Of a DNA stretch of 64,000 nt, positions 8,952 through 17,470 are shown piece by piece (position 1 is the first letter of the stretch; every line of letters starts with the position of its first letter). Made by a program: the position numbers and the translations under genes. The stretch comes from Staphylococcus saccharolyticus (GTDB lineage Bacteria > Bacillota > Bacilli > Staphylococcales > Staphylococcaceae): the NCBI RefSeq assembly GCF_900458815.1, contig NZ_UHDZ01000001.1:992001-1056000 (forward strand), given 5' to 3'. Below the pieces are notes generated by a model that saw nothing but the letters and a program-made list of their open reading frames with translations, ran no database searches and was not told where the DNA came from.

Positions 8952-10151
8952 ATGATTTATAATAAACGATTATTTACATCAGAATCAGTAACTGAAGGTC
9001 ACCCAGATAAGATAGCTGACCAAGTTTCCGATGCTATTTTAGATGAAATTCTAAAAGATGATCCAAACGCGCGAGTGGCTTGTGAAACAACGGTAACAAC
9101 TGGAATGGCACTTATTTCTGGAGAGATTTCAACTTCAACATATGTAGACATACCAAAGGTTGTTAGAGAAACAATCAAAAATATAGGGTACACAAGAGCT
9201 AAATTTGGTTATGATTTCCAAACGATGGCTGTACTTACTGCTATTGATGAACAATCTCCAGATATTGCACAAGGTGTGGATAAAGCGCTTGAATATCGTA
9301 ATGATATTTCTGAAGAAGAGATAGAAGCTACAGGTGCAGGTGATCAAGGGTTAATGTTTGGATATGCAACGAATGAAACTGACACCTATATGCCTTTACC
9401 AATTTATTTATCTCATCAATTAGCAAAACGTTTATCAGATGTACGTAAGGATGAAATTTTAGATTATCTTCGTCCAGATGGTAAAGTACAAGTAACTGTT
9501 GAATATGATAAAGATGACCAACCTAAACGTGTTGATACAATTGTTGTTTCTACACAACATGCTGAGGACGTAGAATTAGAACAAATAGAGAAAGACATTA
9601 AAGAACAAGTCATTTATCCAACTGTTGATGAAAACTTATTAGATGAACATACAAAATTCTTTATTAATCCTACTGGACGTTTTGTTATCGGAGGACCACA
9701 AGGCGATGCTGGTTTAACAGGGCGTAAAATTATTGTAGATACTTATGGTGGTTATGCTCGACACGGTGGTGGTTGTTTCAGTGGAAAAGATCCTACTAAA
9801 GTCGATCGTTCAGCAGCATATGCAGCAAGATATGTCGCTAAAAATATTGTTGCTGCAGAATTAGCTAATCAATGTGAAGTTCAGCTTGCGTATGCGATTG
9901 GTGTAGCCGAACCTGTTTCAATATCTATTGATACATTTGGTACTGGAAAGGTTTCAGAAGCTCAATTAGTTGAGGCAGTAAGAGATCATTTTGATTTAAG
10001 ACCTGCAGGTATCATTAAAATGTTAGATTTAAAACATCCTATTTATAAACAAACCGCTGCATATGGTCATTTTGGACGTACAGATGTTTTACTACCATGG
10101 GAGAAACTAGATAAAGTGAATTTACTTCAAGATGCTGTCGAATCAAAATAG
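8952..10151 (+). CDS. metK: S-adenosylmethionine synthase MetK
   Basis: Forms SAM from methionine and ATP. It has 399 residues, full length for the family. Motifs are [20 protein letters not shown] near the N-terminus, [12 protein letters not shown], and the glycine-rich loop [16 protein letters not shown], where the usual Ala is Cys, a variant the family pattern allows. ATG 8952 follows AAAGGAG. Expression is governed by the SAM riboswitch just upstream. Confidence 0.97.
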   Translation: MIYNKRLFTSESVTEGHPDKIADQVSDAILDEILKDDPNARVACETTVTTGMALISGEISTSTYVDIPKVVRETIKNIGYTRAKFGYDFQTMAVLTAIDEQSPDIAQGVDKALEYRNDISEEEIEATGAGDQGLMFGYATNETDTYMPLPIYLSHQLAKRLSDVRKDEILDYLRPDGKVQVTVEYDKDDQPKRVDTIVVSTQHAEDVELEQIEKDIKEQVIYPTVDENLLDEHTKFFINPTGRFVIGGPQGDAGLTGRKIIVDTYGGYARHGGGCFSGKDPTKVDRSAAYAARYVAKNIVAAELANQCEVQLAYAIGVAEPVSISIDTFGTGKVSEAQLVEAVRDHFDLRPAGIIKMLDLKHPIYKQTAAYGHFGRTDVLLPWEKLDKVNLLQDAVESK

Positions 10152-10254
10152 CTTTTATTATTAGGGTATAAAGAAAATTAGTTTAAATGTCGAAAAACAG
10201 TAATTTTTCTATTATAATAAAAGTTATTGAAATGGTTAAAGGAGAGTTGTTGTG

Positions 10255-11163
10255 ATGAGTTTATCTTCACCAATAGTTATAGGCTTAATTGTTGCGATTA
10301 TTGTAGCTATTTTATTCTTTATACTTTTTTTATTTGCACATAGTAGTAAGAAAAAAGTTAAAGTACGAACAGAAGCATATTATAAAGAAAAAGAGCAACA
10401 TATGAAAGAATCCCACGAGGAAGCCTTGGAAAAAGAAAGAGTAGAAAACAAAAAGGCTGTCACGAAACAAAAAGAGGATTATGAAGCGACAGTTAGTACA
10501 AAAAATCGCGAAATAGATGCGTTAAAACTTTTCTCAAAAAATCAAAGTGAATATGTCACTGATATGAGATTAATTGGAATTCGTGAAAGACTTGTTAAAG
10601 AAAAAAGAATTCGTCCAGAAGATATGTACATCATGGCCAATATTTTCTTGCCAAGTAATGAATTCAATAATATAGAACGTGTGAGCCATCTTGTGCTAAC
10701 AAGAACGGGTCTATATATTATCGATTCTCAATTACTAAAAGGTCACGTTTATAGTGGAATAAGCGCTACTCAATTCAAAGAATTACCAACTATGTCTCAA
10801 GTTTTCCAGACACTTGATTTAGATGAATCAACACCTCAAACATTAGTGCTAGATCAAAATGATGATCAACAATCTTTAACATTTGTGAATTATTCTGAAA
10901 AGATTAAGTGTATTGAGCAACTTGCTGGTGATTTACAAAATGAATTAAATACCAAATATACGCCAACTTCCATTTTATATTTTAATCCTAAAAATGAAGG
11001 TGATGTTACAATATCTCATTATGCGCAATCATCAAATGTTAAAGTATTAGTAGGATCAGAACAATTAGATGAATTCTTTAATAAGTTTGTATTCCATGGT
11101 CGTATTCAATATAATGTTGATGATTTACAACATATTATGGACAAGATTGAGTCATTCAATTAA
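10255..11163 (+). CDS. Membrane-anchored coiled-coil protein with NERD-like C-terminal domain
   Basis: A 302-residue protein. Residues about 5-30 form one transmembrane helix, about 35-95 are a charged, Lys/Glu-rich coiled coil, and the rest is a mixed alpha/beta domain. The segment from VSHLVLTRTGLYIIDSQ is reminiscent of NERD (nuclease-related) domains, but no catalytic set can be confirmed by eye. ATG 10255 is preferred over the GTG at 10252, with AAAGGAG at 10238-10244. It stands alone with its own terminator. Function unknown. Confidence 0.7.
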   Translation: MSLSSPIVIGLIVAIIVAILFFILFLFAHSSKKKVKVRTEAYYKEKEQHMKESHEEALEKERVENKKAVTKQKEDYEATVSTKNREIDALKLFSKNQSEYVTDMRLIGIRERLVKEKRIRPEDMYIMANIFLPSNEFNNIERVSHLVLTRTGLYIIDSQLLKGHVYSGISATQFKELPTMSQVFQTLDLDESTPQTLVLDQNDDQQSLTFVNYSEKIKCIEQLAGDLQNELNTKYTPTSILYFNPKNEGDVTISHYAQSSNVKVLVGSEQLDEFFNKFVFHGRIQYNVDDLQHIMDKIESFN

Positions 11164-11209
11164 AAATAGAATTAAATCATAAAGATATTTGTAATTATCA
11201 ATACTATAT

Positions 11210-11255
11210 ACTCTCAAACATTTTCTAATACGTTAATGTTTGAGAGTTTTTATTT
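11210..11255 (+). terminator. Intrinsic terminator
   Basis: ACTCTCAAACATT (11210-11222) pairs with AATGTTTGAGAGT (11235-11247), followed by TTTTATTTT. Confidence 0.85.
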
Positions 11256-11271
11256 TATTAAAAAAGGGGTA

Positions 11272-12093
11272 TTGAATAAGAAAACACATGACTATCAGTT
11301 TGAAGTATTTAAGGAGTGAATGAGATGAAAATAGTGATGAATGTAAAAATGCAGTTAAACATGCGATTGAGAATGGATACAGAAGGTATAGACACTGCGA
11401 AGGTCTATGGGAATGAGGAGATGGTTGGTCAAGGCATCAAAGAGGCATTAGAATCTACAGGTTTAAAACGAGAAGAGTTATTTATCATTTCAAAGTTATG
11501 GCTTGAAGATTATGAACGTAATAATGTTGAAGATGCTTATGAAAATTCTATTCAACGATTAGGATTAGATTATTTAGATTTATATCTTATGCATTGGCCT
11601 GGTACAAATGAAGCTGTGATGATTGATACTTGGCAAGCTATGGAAGATTTATATAAACAAAATAAAGTAAAAAATATTGGTGTAAGTAACTTTACTCCTG
11701 AACATTTTGAAGCGTTACTCGCTCAAGTTTCAATAAAACCAGTCATTAATCAAGTTGAGTTTCGTCCATATTTGACTCAAAACGAATTACGTAAATACTT
11801 AGAGGCACAAAGTATCGTTATGGAATCATGGTCTCCACTAATGAATGGTGAGATTCTTAAAGATGATACAGTTAATGAAATAGCTAAAGAAATAGGACAG
11901 TCACCAGCTCAGGTAATTATCAGATGGAATATACAACATAATGTAGTGGTTATTCCTAAGTCTGTAACTCCTAGTCGTATTGAAGATAATCTAAATGTCT
12001 TTAATTTTGAATTGACCAAAGAACAGATGGAAAGAATCGATCAATAAAGATAAAAGAATAGGCCCTCATCCATTGGAATTTAATGAAAAATAA
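11272..12093 (+). pseudogene. Aldo/keto reductase, broken at both ends
   Basis: The readable core (IDTAKVYGNEE to MERIDQ, 11383-12047) is an NADPH-dependent AKR barrel with Asp and Tyr in the first motif, Lys in ISKLW and His in LMHWP. The N-terminus is damaged: the codons for DECKNAVKHAIENGYR (11336-11383) lie in another frame, shifted by one inserted base before TATAGACACTG. Further upstream only QFEVFK is recognisable, followed by stops. At the C-terminus the tail NKDKRIGPHPLEFNEK (12043-12093) is in a different frame from IDQ. A ribosome-site-like AAGGGG precedes TTG 11272. Loss of the first barrel strand should abolish function. Confidence 0.85.
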
Positions 12094-12126
12094 ATGAGTA
12101 AAAAGCCCTGGTAGGTAAAACTGATA

Positions 12127-12170
12127 GGCACACCAAAAGTTAGACTAAAACTCTAGCTTTATGAGTGACT
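12127..12170. repeat. Degenerate copy of a short palindromic repeat
   Basis: GGCACACCAAAAGTTAGACT, a spacer, then CTAGCTTTATGAGTGAC is a decayed version of the hairpin at 17178-17219. The arms resemble IS3-family insertion sequence ends of the CCCCAAAAAGTTGGAC type. No transposase lies nearby. Confidence 0.5.
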
Positions 12171-12258
12171 AACAAAATTTTTCTTACCGTGGCTTTAATA
12201 CATATATTTAAATTTTAAATATATATAAGTGATTTCGGTGAGTTTTGATTATTACTTT

Positions 12259-12612
12259 TTAAATATGAAAACCAATATAACAAGCGATAAAACCGATAAT
12301 AAATTGCAAAATTGAGTATCCTATAAAATGTAAAATTCTAAATTTAGGCGTTAACATTTTTACTAATTCAGATGAGAGAGTAGAAAATGTTGTTAAACCG
12401 CCAAGTACACCTGTTATAAAGAGAGGGGACAGCCAATGATTTGAAATTGCAGTTCCCATCGTTAAACCAATTGAAAAACTACCTAATATATTTACGATTG
12501 GTGTAGTAATTGGTATAGACGAATTAAAATGACGTTGGCACACATTTGTAACGAAAGCTCTTAATACAGCACCAATCCCTCCTCCTCCCATAACTAGGAG
12601 TGCAATAATCAT
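12259..12612 (-). CDS. crcB: Fluoride channel subunit CrcB/Fluc, distal gene of the pair
   Basis: A 117-residue protein with four hydrophobic segments. The CrcB hallmarks are visible: GGGGIGAVLR near the N-terminus, an Asn in helix 2 (PIVNILGSFSIG) and GGLTTFSTLSSE in helix 3. Such proteins form dual-topology dimers that export fluoride. It overlaps the upstream crcB by four bases (ATGA), typical of heterodimeric pairs with opposite orientation in the membrane. No fluoride riboswitch was recognised upstream. Confidence 0.9.
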   Translation of the reverse strand: MIIALLVMGGGGIGAVLRAFVTNVCQRHFNSSIPITTPIVNILGSFSIGLTMGTAISNHWLSPLFITGVLGGLTTFSTLSSELVKMLTPKFRILHFIGYSILQFIIGFIACYIGFHI

Positions 12613-12974
12613 GATAATTTACCTCCTATTGTGACACCGACATAACACAAAAGAACACCCAACAAATAACTTGTTAAACCGTATACTAATAGTACAATAA
12701 AATGTTGTTGCTCAAATAGAGTTACGAGCTCGAATTGAAAGGTCGAAAAAGTAGTTAATGCACCTAAAAATCCAGTAGTCAATCCTTTTTTAATAATTGG
12801 GTACTTCTTAAAATAAGATATTACAAAACTTCCAATAAATCCCATGAAAAAAGCACCTAATAGATTGGCAATAATAGTACCAAAAGGTATGACTGATCCA
12901 TGATTAAGTATTGATAAAATATAACGAATGAATGCTCCTATAGCTCCACTTATAAATACATATATGTATTGCAT
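12609..12974 (-). CDS. crcB: Fluoride channel subunit CrcB/Fluc, proximal gene of the pair
   Basis: A 121-residue, four-helix protein with GAIGAFIRYILS, IIANLLGAFFMGFIGS and GALTTFSTFQFE, the CrcB core motifs. ATG 12974 follows a GAGGTGAAATAACC ribosome site. It is paired with the next gene by a four-base overlap, and the two probably form a heterodimeric channel. The upstream small membrane gene runs the same way 46 bases away and may share the transcript. Confidence 0.9.
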   Translation of the reverse strand: MQYIYVFISGAIGAFIRYILSILNHGSVIPFGTIIANLLGAFFMGFIGSFVISYFKKYPIIKKGLTTGFLGALTTFSTFQFELVTLFEQQHFIVLLVYGLTSYLLGVLLCYVGVTIGGKLS

Positions 12975-13020
12975 GGTTATTTCACCTCAAATAATTGAAT
13001 TTAAAATATCTTCTTTTTAC

Positions 13021-13326
13021 TTAAAAAATAAATCCGAAAGTATGTAATGAAGAAAAAATATGAATGATAATCACAATTAAAATGATAATGGGTAAAAGTT
13101 TGCTTGCAACTTTAATCCAATCGTTACTTTCTTTAGAATATTTGATTGATTTATCCGCAAAAATAATAGCTATAATCAGAATGATAATATTTACTAAGCT
13201 AGTAGCAATCATAACTTTCATAAAAGAGCTAAATATATGACTTAATAACGTATTATTAGTATTAAAGAAAAAACTAACAATTAGAGTTATTAAACTTAGA
13301 TAGAAATATTTTTTTGAACGTGACAT
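13021..13326 (-). CDS. Small membrane protein, three helices, unknown
   Basis: A 101-residue hydrophobic protein not recognised as any family. Three transmembrane segments are visible at about 7-25, 33-57 and 72-98, with a short basic/acidic loop KSIKYSKESNDW between the second and third. ATG 13326 has GGAGGTAAC upstream. It lies directly before the crcB pair in the same direction, so co-transcription is possible, but a role in fluoride export is not shown. Confidence 0.6.
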   Translation of the reverse strand: MSRSKKYFYLSLITLIVSFFFNTNNTLLSHIFSSFMKVMIATSLVNIIILIIAIIFADKSIKYSKESNDWIKVASKLLPIIILIVIIIHIFSSLHTFGFIF

Positions 13327-13586
13327 ATGTTACCTCCATGCTATACATTATTCCAATATATTATCACATTTTTAGAAAATAAGAATAGCGAAAATAAATT
13401 TTAAATAGATGTTTCCATTTTAATATAAATGCAAATTATTCGCTTCCATCACGTTGCCATGATATAAATATTTAATTACAAAGCCGTGTTAACCATAATT
13501 CTTACCATTATTTGAATATATATACATAATTTTATAATTACATATGAATTATTGTTGTACATGTGAACTTCAGGAGGAGAAATAAC

Positions 13587-14300
13587 ATGACAAAATTAAA
13601 TATTGAAGTTTTTGCAGATGGTGCAGATATTGAAGAAATGAAAGTAGCATATCAAAATAAACTTGTAGATGGTTTTACGACTAATCCAAGTTTAATGGCT
13701 AAAGCTGGTGTAACTGATTACAAAGCTTTTGCTGAAGAAGCAGTGAAAGAGATTCCTGATGCTTCGATTTCATTTGAAGTTTTTGCAGATGATTTAACAA
13801 CAATGGAAAAGGAAGCTGAGATTTTAAAGCAATATGGAGATAACATATTTGTTAAAATTCCAATTGTGACAACTAAAGGTGAGTCAACATTACCTCTTAT
13901 TAAACGTTTATCTGAAGATAACGTGAGAATAAATATCACTGTCGTTTATACAATTGAACAAGTTAAAGATATAATAGAAGCAGTGAAAGAGGGAGTTCCT
14001 ACTTATGTTTCAGTCTTTGCAGGACATATTGCAGATACGGGTGTTGATCCACTACCATTGATGAAAGAGTCAGTTAAAGTGACGCACAGTAAAAAGGGAG
14101 TCAAATTACTTTGGGCAAGCTGTCGAGAGGTTATTAATGTAATACAAGCTGATGAAATTGGTGCTGATATCATTACGTGCCCATCTGATGTCGTTAAAAA
14201 AGTAAACAACAATTTAGGCCGTGATATTGAAGAACTTTCTGTAGACACTGTTAAAGGATTTGCTAAAGATATTCAAAGTTCAGGTTTATCTATTTTATAA
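13587..14300 (+). CDS. tal: Transaldolase, fructose-6-phosphate-aldolase-like subfamily
   Basis: A 237-residue short transaldolase that transfers dihydroxyacetone units in the non-oxidative pentose phosphate pathway. The barrel shows DGFTTNPSLMAK and the Schiff-base lysine in IFVKIPIV. I start at ATG 13587, nine bases after AGGAGGAG; GTG 13563 lies before that site. An Ala-Ser-Cys segment (LLWASCREV) follows the usual LLWASxR family pattern. It is flanked by its own terminator. Confidence 0.88.
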   Translation: MTKLNIEVFADGADIEEMKVAYQNKLVDGFTTNPSLMAKAGVTDYKAFAEEAVKEIPDASISFEVFADDLTTMEKEAEILKQYGDNIFVKIPIVTTKGESTLPLIKRLSEDNVRINITVVYTIEQVKDIIEAVKEGVPTYVSVFAGHIADTGVDPLPLMKESVKVTHSKKGVKLLWASCREVINVIQADEIGADIITCPSDVVKKVNNNLGRDIEELSVDTVKGFAKDIQSSGLSIL

Positions 14301-14317
14301 ACTAATAAAAATCAAAG

Positions 14318-14358
14318 AGCAATCTAGCAATGATATATAGTCAAGCTAGATTGCTTTT
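14318..14358 (+). terminator. Terminator after transaldolase
   Basis: AGCAATCTAGC (14318-14328) pairs with GCTAGATTGCT (14345-14355), followed by TTTAAT. Confidence 0.85.
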
Positions 14359-14453
14359 AATGTTTAAAGATATATAAAAGCTACATTGAAAGGTTACTAT
14401 AATTCATATATGATTTATTAGAGTCTTAAAAATTGAGGAGAGAATCCTATATA

Positions 14454-14803
14454 ATGAATAAAAATTTATTTAATGAAAAAGTAAAGAAACAATTGTGGTT
14501 TTTAAATTCTAAGGAAGAAAAGCAATTGAATGAAAGACTGATTCAAAAAAGTGGCAATGAAAATGTTGATTACAACAAACCTATTAAATTCTCTCATCAG
14601 TATTTAAAACGATATGTGTTTAAGGAGAAAAGCGTAACCTCATCTAATGTAATATTTGATTGATGCACGTTTTGGTGTAAGTGGAAATAAAATTGTGTCT
14701 GAATTAATATAAATTGGTATAAGTTTATTAGTATTTCAGATTTTTTTAGCCAATGCAATTTGATTTTGATAATTTTTTTGATGTAATTTTAGAAGGTAAT
14801 TAA
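14454..14803 (+). pseudogene. HAAS-domain-type membrane protein, truncated and frameshifted
   Basis: ATG 14454 opens MNKNLFNEKVKKQLWFLNSK, a cytoplasmic domain like those in front of DUF1129/HAAS membrane proteins, and stops at 14663 after NVIFD. Protein-like text resumes in other frames: LIDARFGVSGNKIVSELI, then GISLLVFQIFLANAI, then FDFDNFFDVILEGN ending at TAA 14801-14803. Most of the membrane domain is missing. I infer an ancestral gene with an internal deletion plus frameshifts. Function unknown. Its end overlaps the stop of the convergent small ORF. Confidence 0.65.
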
Positions 14804-14922
14804 TCGTTTTTCAGTTGAGAAGGTAATGTGATTTGATACAAAGCGTGTTGAATTAGCGTTGTAATTTCTGAAGAAATTGCAGTTTGAACGTAGAGAACAT
14901 CTTGTGTAGACATACATTTCAT
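14800..14922 (-). CDS. Small ORF (40 residues) downstream of sigS
   Basis: ATG 14922 sits nine bases behind AAAGGAAT and 16 bases after the sigS stop, so it would be the second gene of a sigS transcript. The predicted protein begins MKCMSTQDVLYVQTAISSEI and ends QITLPSQLKND. It is mildly amphipathic, with no transmembrane helix, and is not recognised. Its stop overlaps that of the convergent HAAS-type remnant in a shared TTAA, a tidy gene border that supports both. A later in-frame start is ATG 14913. Confidence 0.4.
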   Translation of the reverse strand: MKCMSTQDVLYVQTAISSEITTLIQHALYQITLPSQLKND

Positions 14923-14938
14923 GTTATTCATTCCTTTA

Positions 14939-15411
14939 TCATTTTTTCAAGTGGAGTTGTAAATGAAACTTAGTTGCAGATTTAATTTTTTTAATAGTAG
15001 ACGGAGATAAATTCATTAATTGGGCAATTTCATATTGTTTGTAACCTTGAAGGAAAAGTGATAACCAAAGATGTTCGCGAGGAGATAGGTGTCGAGTTAA
15101 TTCTTCTAATAGAAGTTTTGAATCATTGATAGTGGTCGTAGGCACTTGGTCAATGTGATTAAGGATGTCGATATTACACGTATCTAATCGAAGACTTTTT
15201 TTCTAAATGTATCTATTAAATAAAATTTTAGTCGAATAAATAGGTAACTGTGTAATGAGGAAGATTGTTGTTCATCGAAGTTAAGTATGAGTTGCCACAT
15301 TTTGATATGTAAACATTCATAAAATTCATCATAATTATAAGTGATTTGGTAGCTTTTTAACAAATAATGTATTATTTTGTTATATTTTTCGTATGCTTCT
15401 TTAAATTTCAT
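14939..15411 (-). pseudogene. sigS: ECF-type sigma factor SigS, split by a frameshift in an A7 tract
   Basis: Resembles staphylococcal SigS. The N-terminal half (15411-15184, MKFKEAYEKYNKIIHYLLKS to LIDTFRKK) is sigma region 2. The C-terminal half (about 15192-14939) contains the region 4 helix-turn-helix LSPREHLWLSLFLQGYKQYE followed by IAQLMNLSPSTIKKIK. They are joined by a run of seven A (T7 at 15196-15202); eight A would restore one frame reading FRKKSLRLDTCNID through to the end. All else looks intact. It could be a recent knock-out, a slippage-controlled (on/off) gene or a sequencing error. It is divergent from the ecfX-like gene, as in S. aureus. Confidence 0.85.
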
Positions 15412-15619
15412 GTATTGTACTCCTATTTATGCGCATAAACTATATTTCCGGATAAACTAAAATTAACTTATACTTATAAAAATTATCATTTGCGTAATTG
15501 ACTAATAAGGTGTTAAATAGTAAGCATAGACTTAATAAATGCACAATAATTTAACATAAGTAAGACTTCAAATGATGAATATAACATTATTGATATGAAT
15601 GATTAAAAGGGGGGGAAGA

Positions 15620-15838
15620 ATGGATTACGCACACTTAAATTTAGAACATTTCTTTGCACGCAATGATGATTTAGATGTGATAAGAGATCGTTCAGATTTC
15701 GTTATGATAAATAATTTTACAAATGAAATGAAATATCGAGATGGTGAGATTGAAGGAACTATCGATTTAAATCAATATTATTACAAAAATCGTTCCCAAG
15801 CTGTTAGTTTCATTATAATGGACTATCAAAAATCGTAG
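15620..15838 (+). CDS. Small protein divergent from sigS (EcfX-like)
   Basis: A 72-residue protein starting MDYAHLNLEHFFARNDDLDV. It is acidic, probably soluble, without signal or membrane helix. Its place, divergent from sigS, is that of ecfX in S. aureus; I infer orthology from position and do not recognise a domain. The start is ATG 15620 because a strong AAAAGGGGGGGAAGA lies just upstream; ATG 15599 precedes this site. The seven-G run within the Shine-Dalgarno could vary in length and alter translation. Confidence 0.6.
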   Translation: MDYAHLNLEHFFARNDDLDVIRDRSDFVMINNFTNEMKYRDGEIEGTIDLNQYYYKNRSQAVSFIIMDYQKS

Positions 15839-15941
15839 TAATTTAAGTATAGAATATAAGGTTAATAACCATAATAATTAGGATGTTTACATTTGACGTT
15901 ATTTTTAATTTTATAATTAAAAATCTTAGCTATAACAATAA

Positions 15942-16078
15942 TTGACATGCATTTAGTTGTGGATATAGTGTGAAGAGTTTATAATGTGCTCCATATAGAC
16001 AAATTTAAGTGGTACTTTATTTAATATCATCGGCATGGCTCAATTAAGTATAAGAATTCATAGTTTGCTTGCCTTTTT
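15942..16078 (+). ncRNA. Candidate small RNA with consensus promoter, upstream of sagB
   Basis: TTGACA at 15942-15947, a 16-base spacer and TATAGT at 15964-15969 form the best sigma-A promoter in this gap, yet no ORF with a ribosome site follows for about 300 bases. A GC-containing arm GGCA (16032) can pair with TGCC (16070-16073), followed by TTTTT (16074-16078), suggesting a transcript of about 105 bases from near 15975. The stem is imperfect. It could instead be the start of a long sagB leader. The remainder of the 15839-16294 gap shows nothing else. Confidence 0.4.
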
Positions 16079-16294
16079 AAATCGAGATAAAAAATATATG
16101 CTATGTTGTTATAGAAAAAGCTAAAATATTATTTATGGAAATCGACCTCTTTTTTAAATTTCAATTTTATTACTATTTATTTATGAATTTGTAACAATAC
16201 AGATATAAAATTGTGAATATCAATTAATAATGCTAAACTTTATTATCGTAATAGAACTGAATAGTTTAACAACATTGACCTAAGAGGTGTGAAT

Positions 16295-17146
16295 ATGATT
16301 AAGCACAAGAAGGGCTCTATTATAGCTATAGTAGGATTACTTATAGTATTTGTTGTTGCTAGTTTTATCTTCTTTTCAATGATTTCAGATCAAATTTTCT
16401 TTAAACATGTTAAGCCAGTTGAGAAAGTGGAAAAGTTGGATAAAACTCTTGATAAGGCAGCTAAGAAGCAAATACATAATTATACGAGCCAACAAGTATC
16501 TAATAAGGTGAATACCGCTTGGCGAGATGCGTCAGATACTGAAATTAAAACTGCAATGGATAGTAGTAAATTCATTGATAATAATAAACAAAAATATCAA
16601 TTCTTAGATTTATCTAAATATCAAGGTATTGATAAAAATAGAATTAAACGTATGTTATTTGATAGACCAATTTTATTAGAACATACTAATGATTTCTTAA
16701 AGGCAGCTAAAGCTAAACATGTAAATGAAGTTTATCTTATTTCTCACGCATTATTAGAAACTGGCTCAGCTAAAAGTGAACTTGCGAATGGTGTAGAAAT
16801 TGATGGTAAAAAGTATTATAATTTTTATGGTGTAGGCGCATTAGATAGTGATCCTGTTAAGACAGGTGCACAATATGCTAAGAAACATGGCTGGGACACA
16901 CCTCAGAAAGCAATTTATGGTGGTGCAGATTTCATTCATAGACATTTCTTATCTCATGAAGATCAAAACACTTTATATAGTATGAGATGGAATCCAAAAA
17001 ATCCTGGAGAACATCAATATGCAACAGATATCAAATGGGCTGAAAGTAATGCGAACATTATTGCAGACTTCTATAAAAATATGAAAACTGAAGGAAAATA
17101 CTTCAAATTATATGTTTATAAAGATGATAAAGAACATCAAAAATAA
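16295..17146 (+). CDS. sagB: Membrane-anchored endo-beta-N-acetylglucosaminidase SagB
   Basis: Cleaves newly made glycan strands to their final length at the outer face of the membrane. Of 283 residues, residues 8-30 form the N-terminal transmembrane anchor, and the glucosaminidase (GH73) domain carries catalytic Glu155 in SHALLETG and then YYNFYGVGALD and SMRWNPKNPG. Start ATG 16295 follows GAGGTG at 16284-16289. In S. aureus SagB works with SpdC; the proximity to sigS is conserved there. It ends in a strong palindromic hairpin. Confidence 0.88.
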   Translation: MIKHKKGSIIAIVGLLIVFVVASFIFFSMISDQIFFKHVKPVEKVEKLDKTLDKAAKKQIHNYTSQQVSNKVNTAWRDASDTEIKTAMDSSKFIDNNKQKYQFLDLSKYQGIDKNRIKRMLFDRPILLEHTNDFLKAAKAKHVNEVYLISHALLETGSAKSELANGVEIDGKKYYNFYGVGALDSDPVKTGAQYAKKHGWDTPQKAIYGGADFIHRHFLSHEDQNTLYSMRWNPKNPGEHQYATDIKWAESNANIIADFYKNMKTEGKYFKLYVYKDDKEHQK

Positions 17147-17177
17147 TATGAATCAACATTCTTTGTGAAATTGACGT

Positions 17178-17225
17178 GCACCTCAAAAGTTGGACTCAAA
17201 ATCTAACTTTTTGGGGTGCTTTTTT
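17178..17225. terminator. Palindromic repeat acting as terminator after sagB
   Basis: GCACCTCAAAAGTTGGA and TCTAACTTTTTGGGGTGC fold into a long stem with one bulge, followed by TTTTTT. The arms resemble both ends of IS3-family elements joined without a transposase. A degenerate copy lies at 12127-12170. Confidence 0.75.
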
Positions 17226-17244
17226 ATAGACTTTCAAACATAGA

Positions 17245-17322
17245 TTATTTGGCTTTGTTTTTATTTGATAACCATGCGAACAATATGACAAATGCAATGA
17301 TAACTTTAGTAATGAATTTCAT
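17245..17322 (-). CDS. 25-residue hydrophobic basic peptide
   Basis: ATG 17322 follows GAGGTG at the right spacing, and a perfect extended -10 box TGCTAAAAT (minus strand, 17344-17352) lies about 25 bases upstream, so a very short leader is expected. The peptide begins MKFITKVIIAFVILFAWL and ends SNKNKAK: one transmembrane helix with Lys at both ends, like type I toxins or small membrane peptides. No family is recognised, and no antitoxin RNA was located with confidence. It is convergent to sagB, separated by the hairpin. Confidence 0.55.
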   Translation of the reverse strand: MKFITKVIIAFVILFAWLSNKNKAK

Positions 17323-17470
17323 ATTTTTCACCTCATAAAATTGATTTTAGCATATCTTTTTTAGATTAAAAGCAAATAGAAAAGGATATATTAATAGAGT
17401 ATATAAAATTTAAGTTTTTCATAAATTGATAATATTAATAAATATAGATATATAAAAGGATGATGAGACA

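Noticed and set aside
9680..9800. Cys in the MetK glycine-rich loop (GGGCFSGKD)
   Set aside because: The family signature allows Cys at this position, so it is not a lesion.
12975..13586. Possible fluoride riboswitch near the crcB pair
   Set aside because: No conserved fluoride aptamer pieces were seen upstream of either crcB or of the gene before them.
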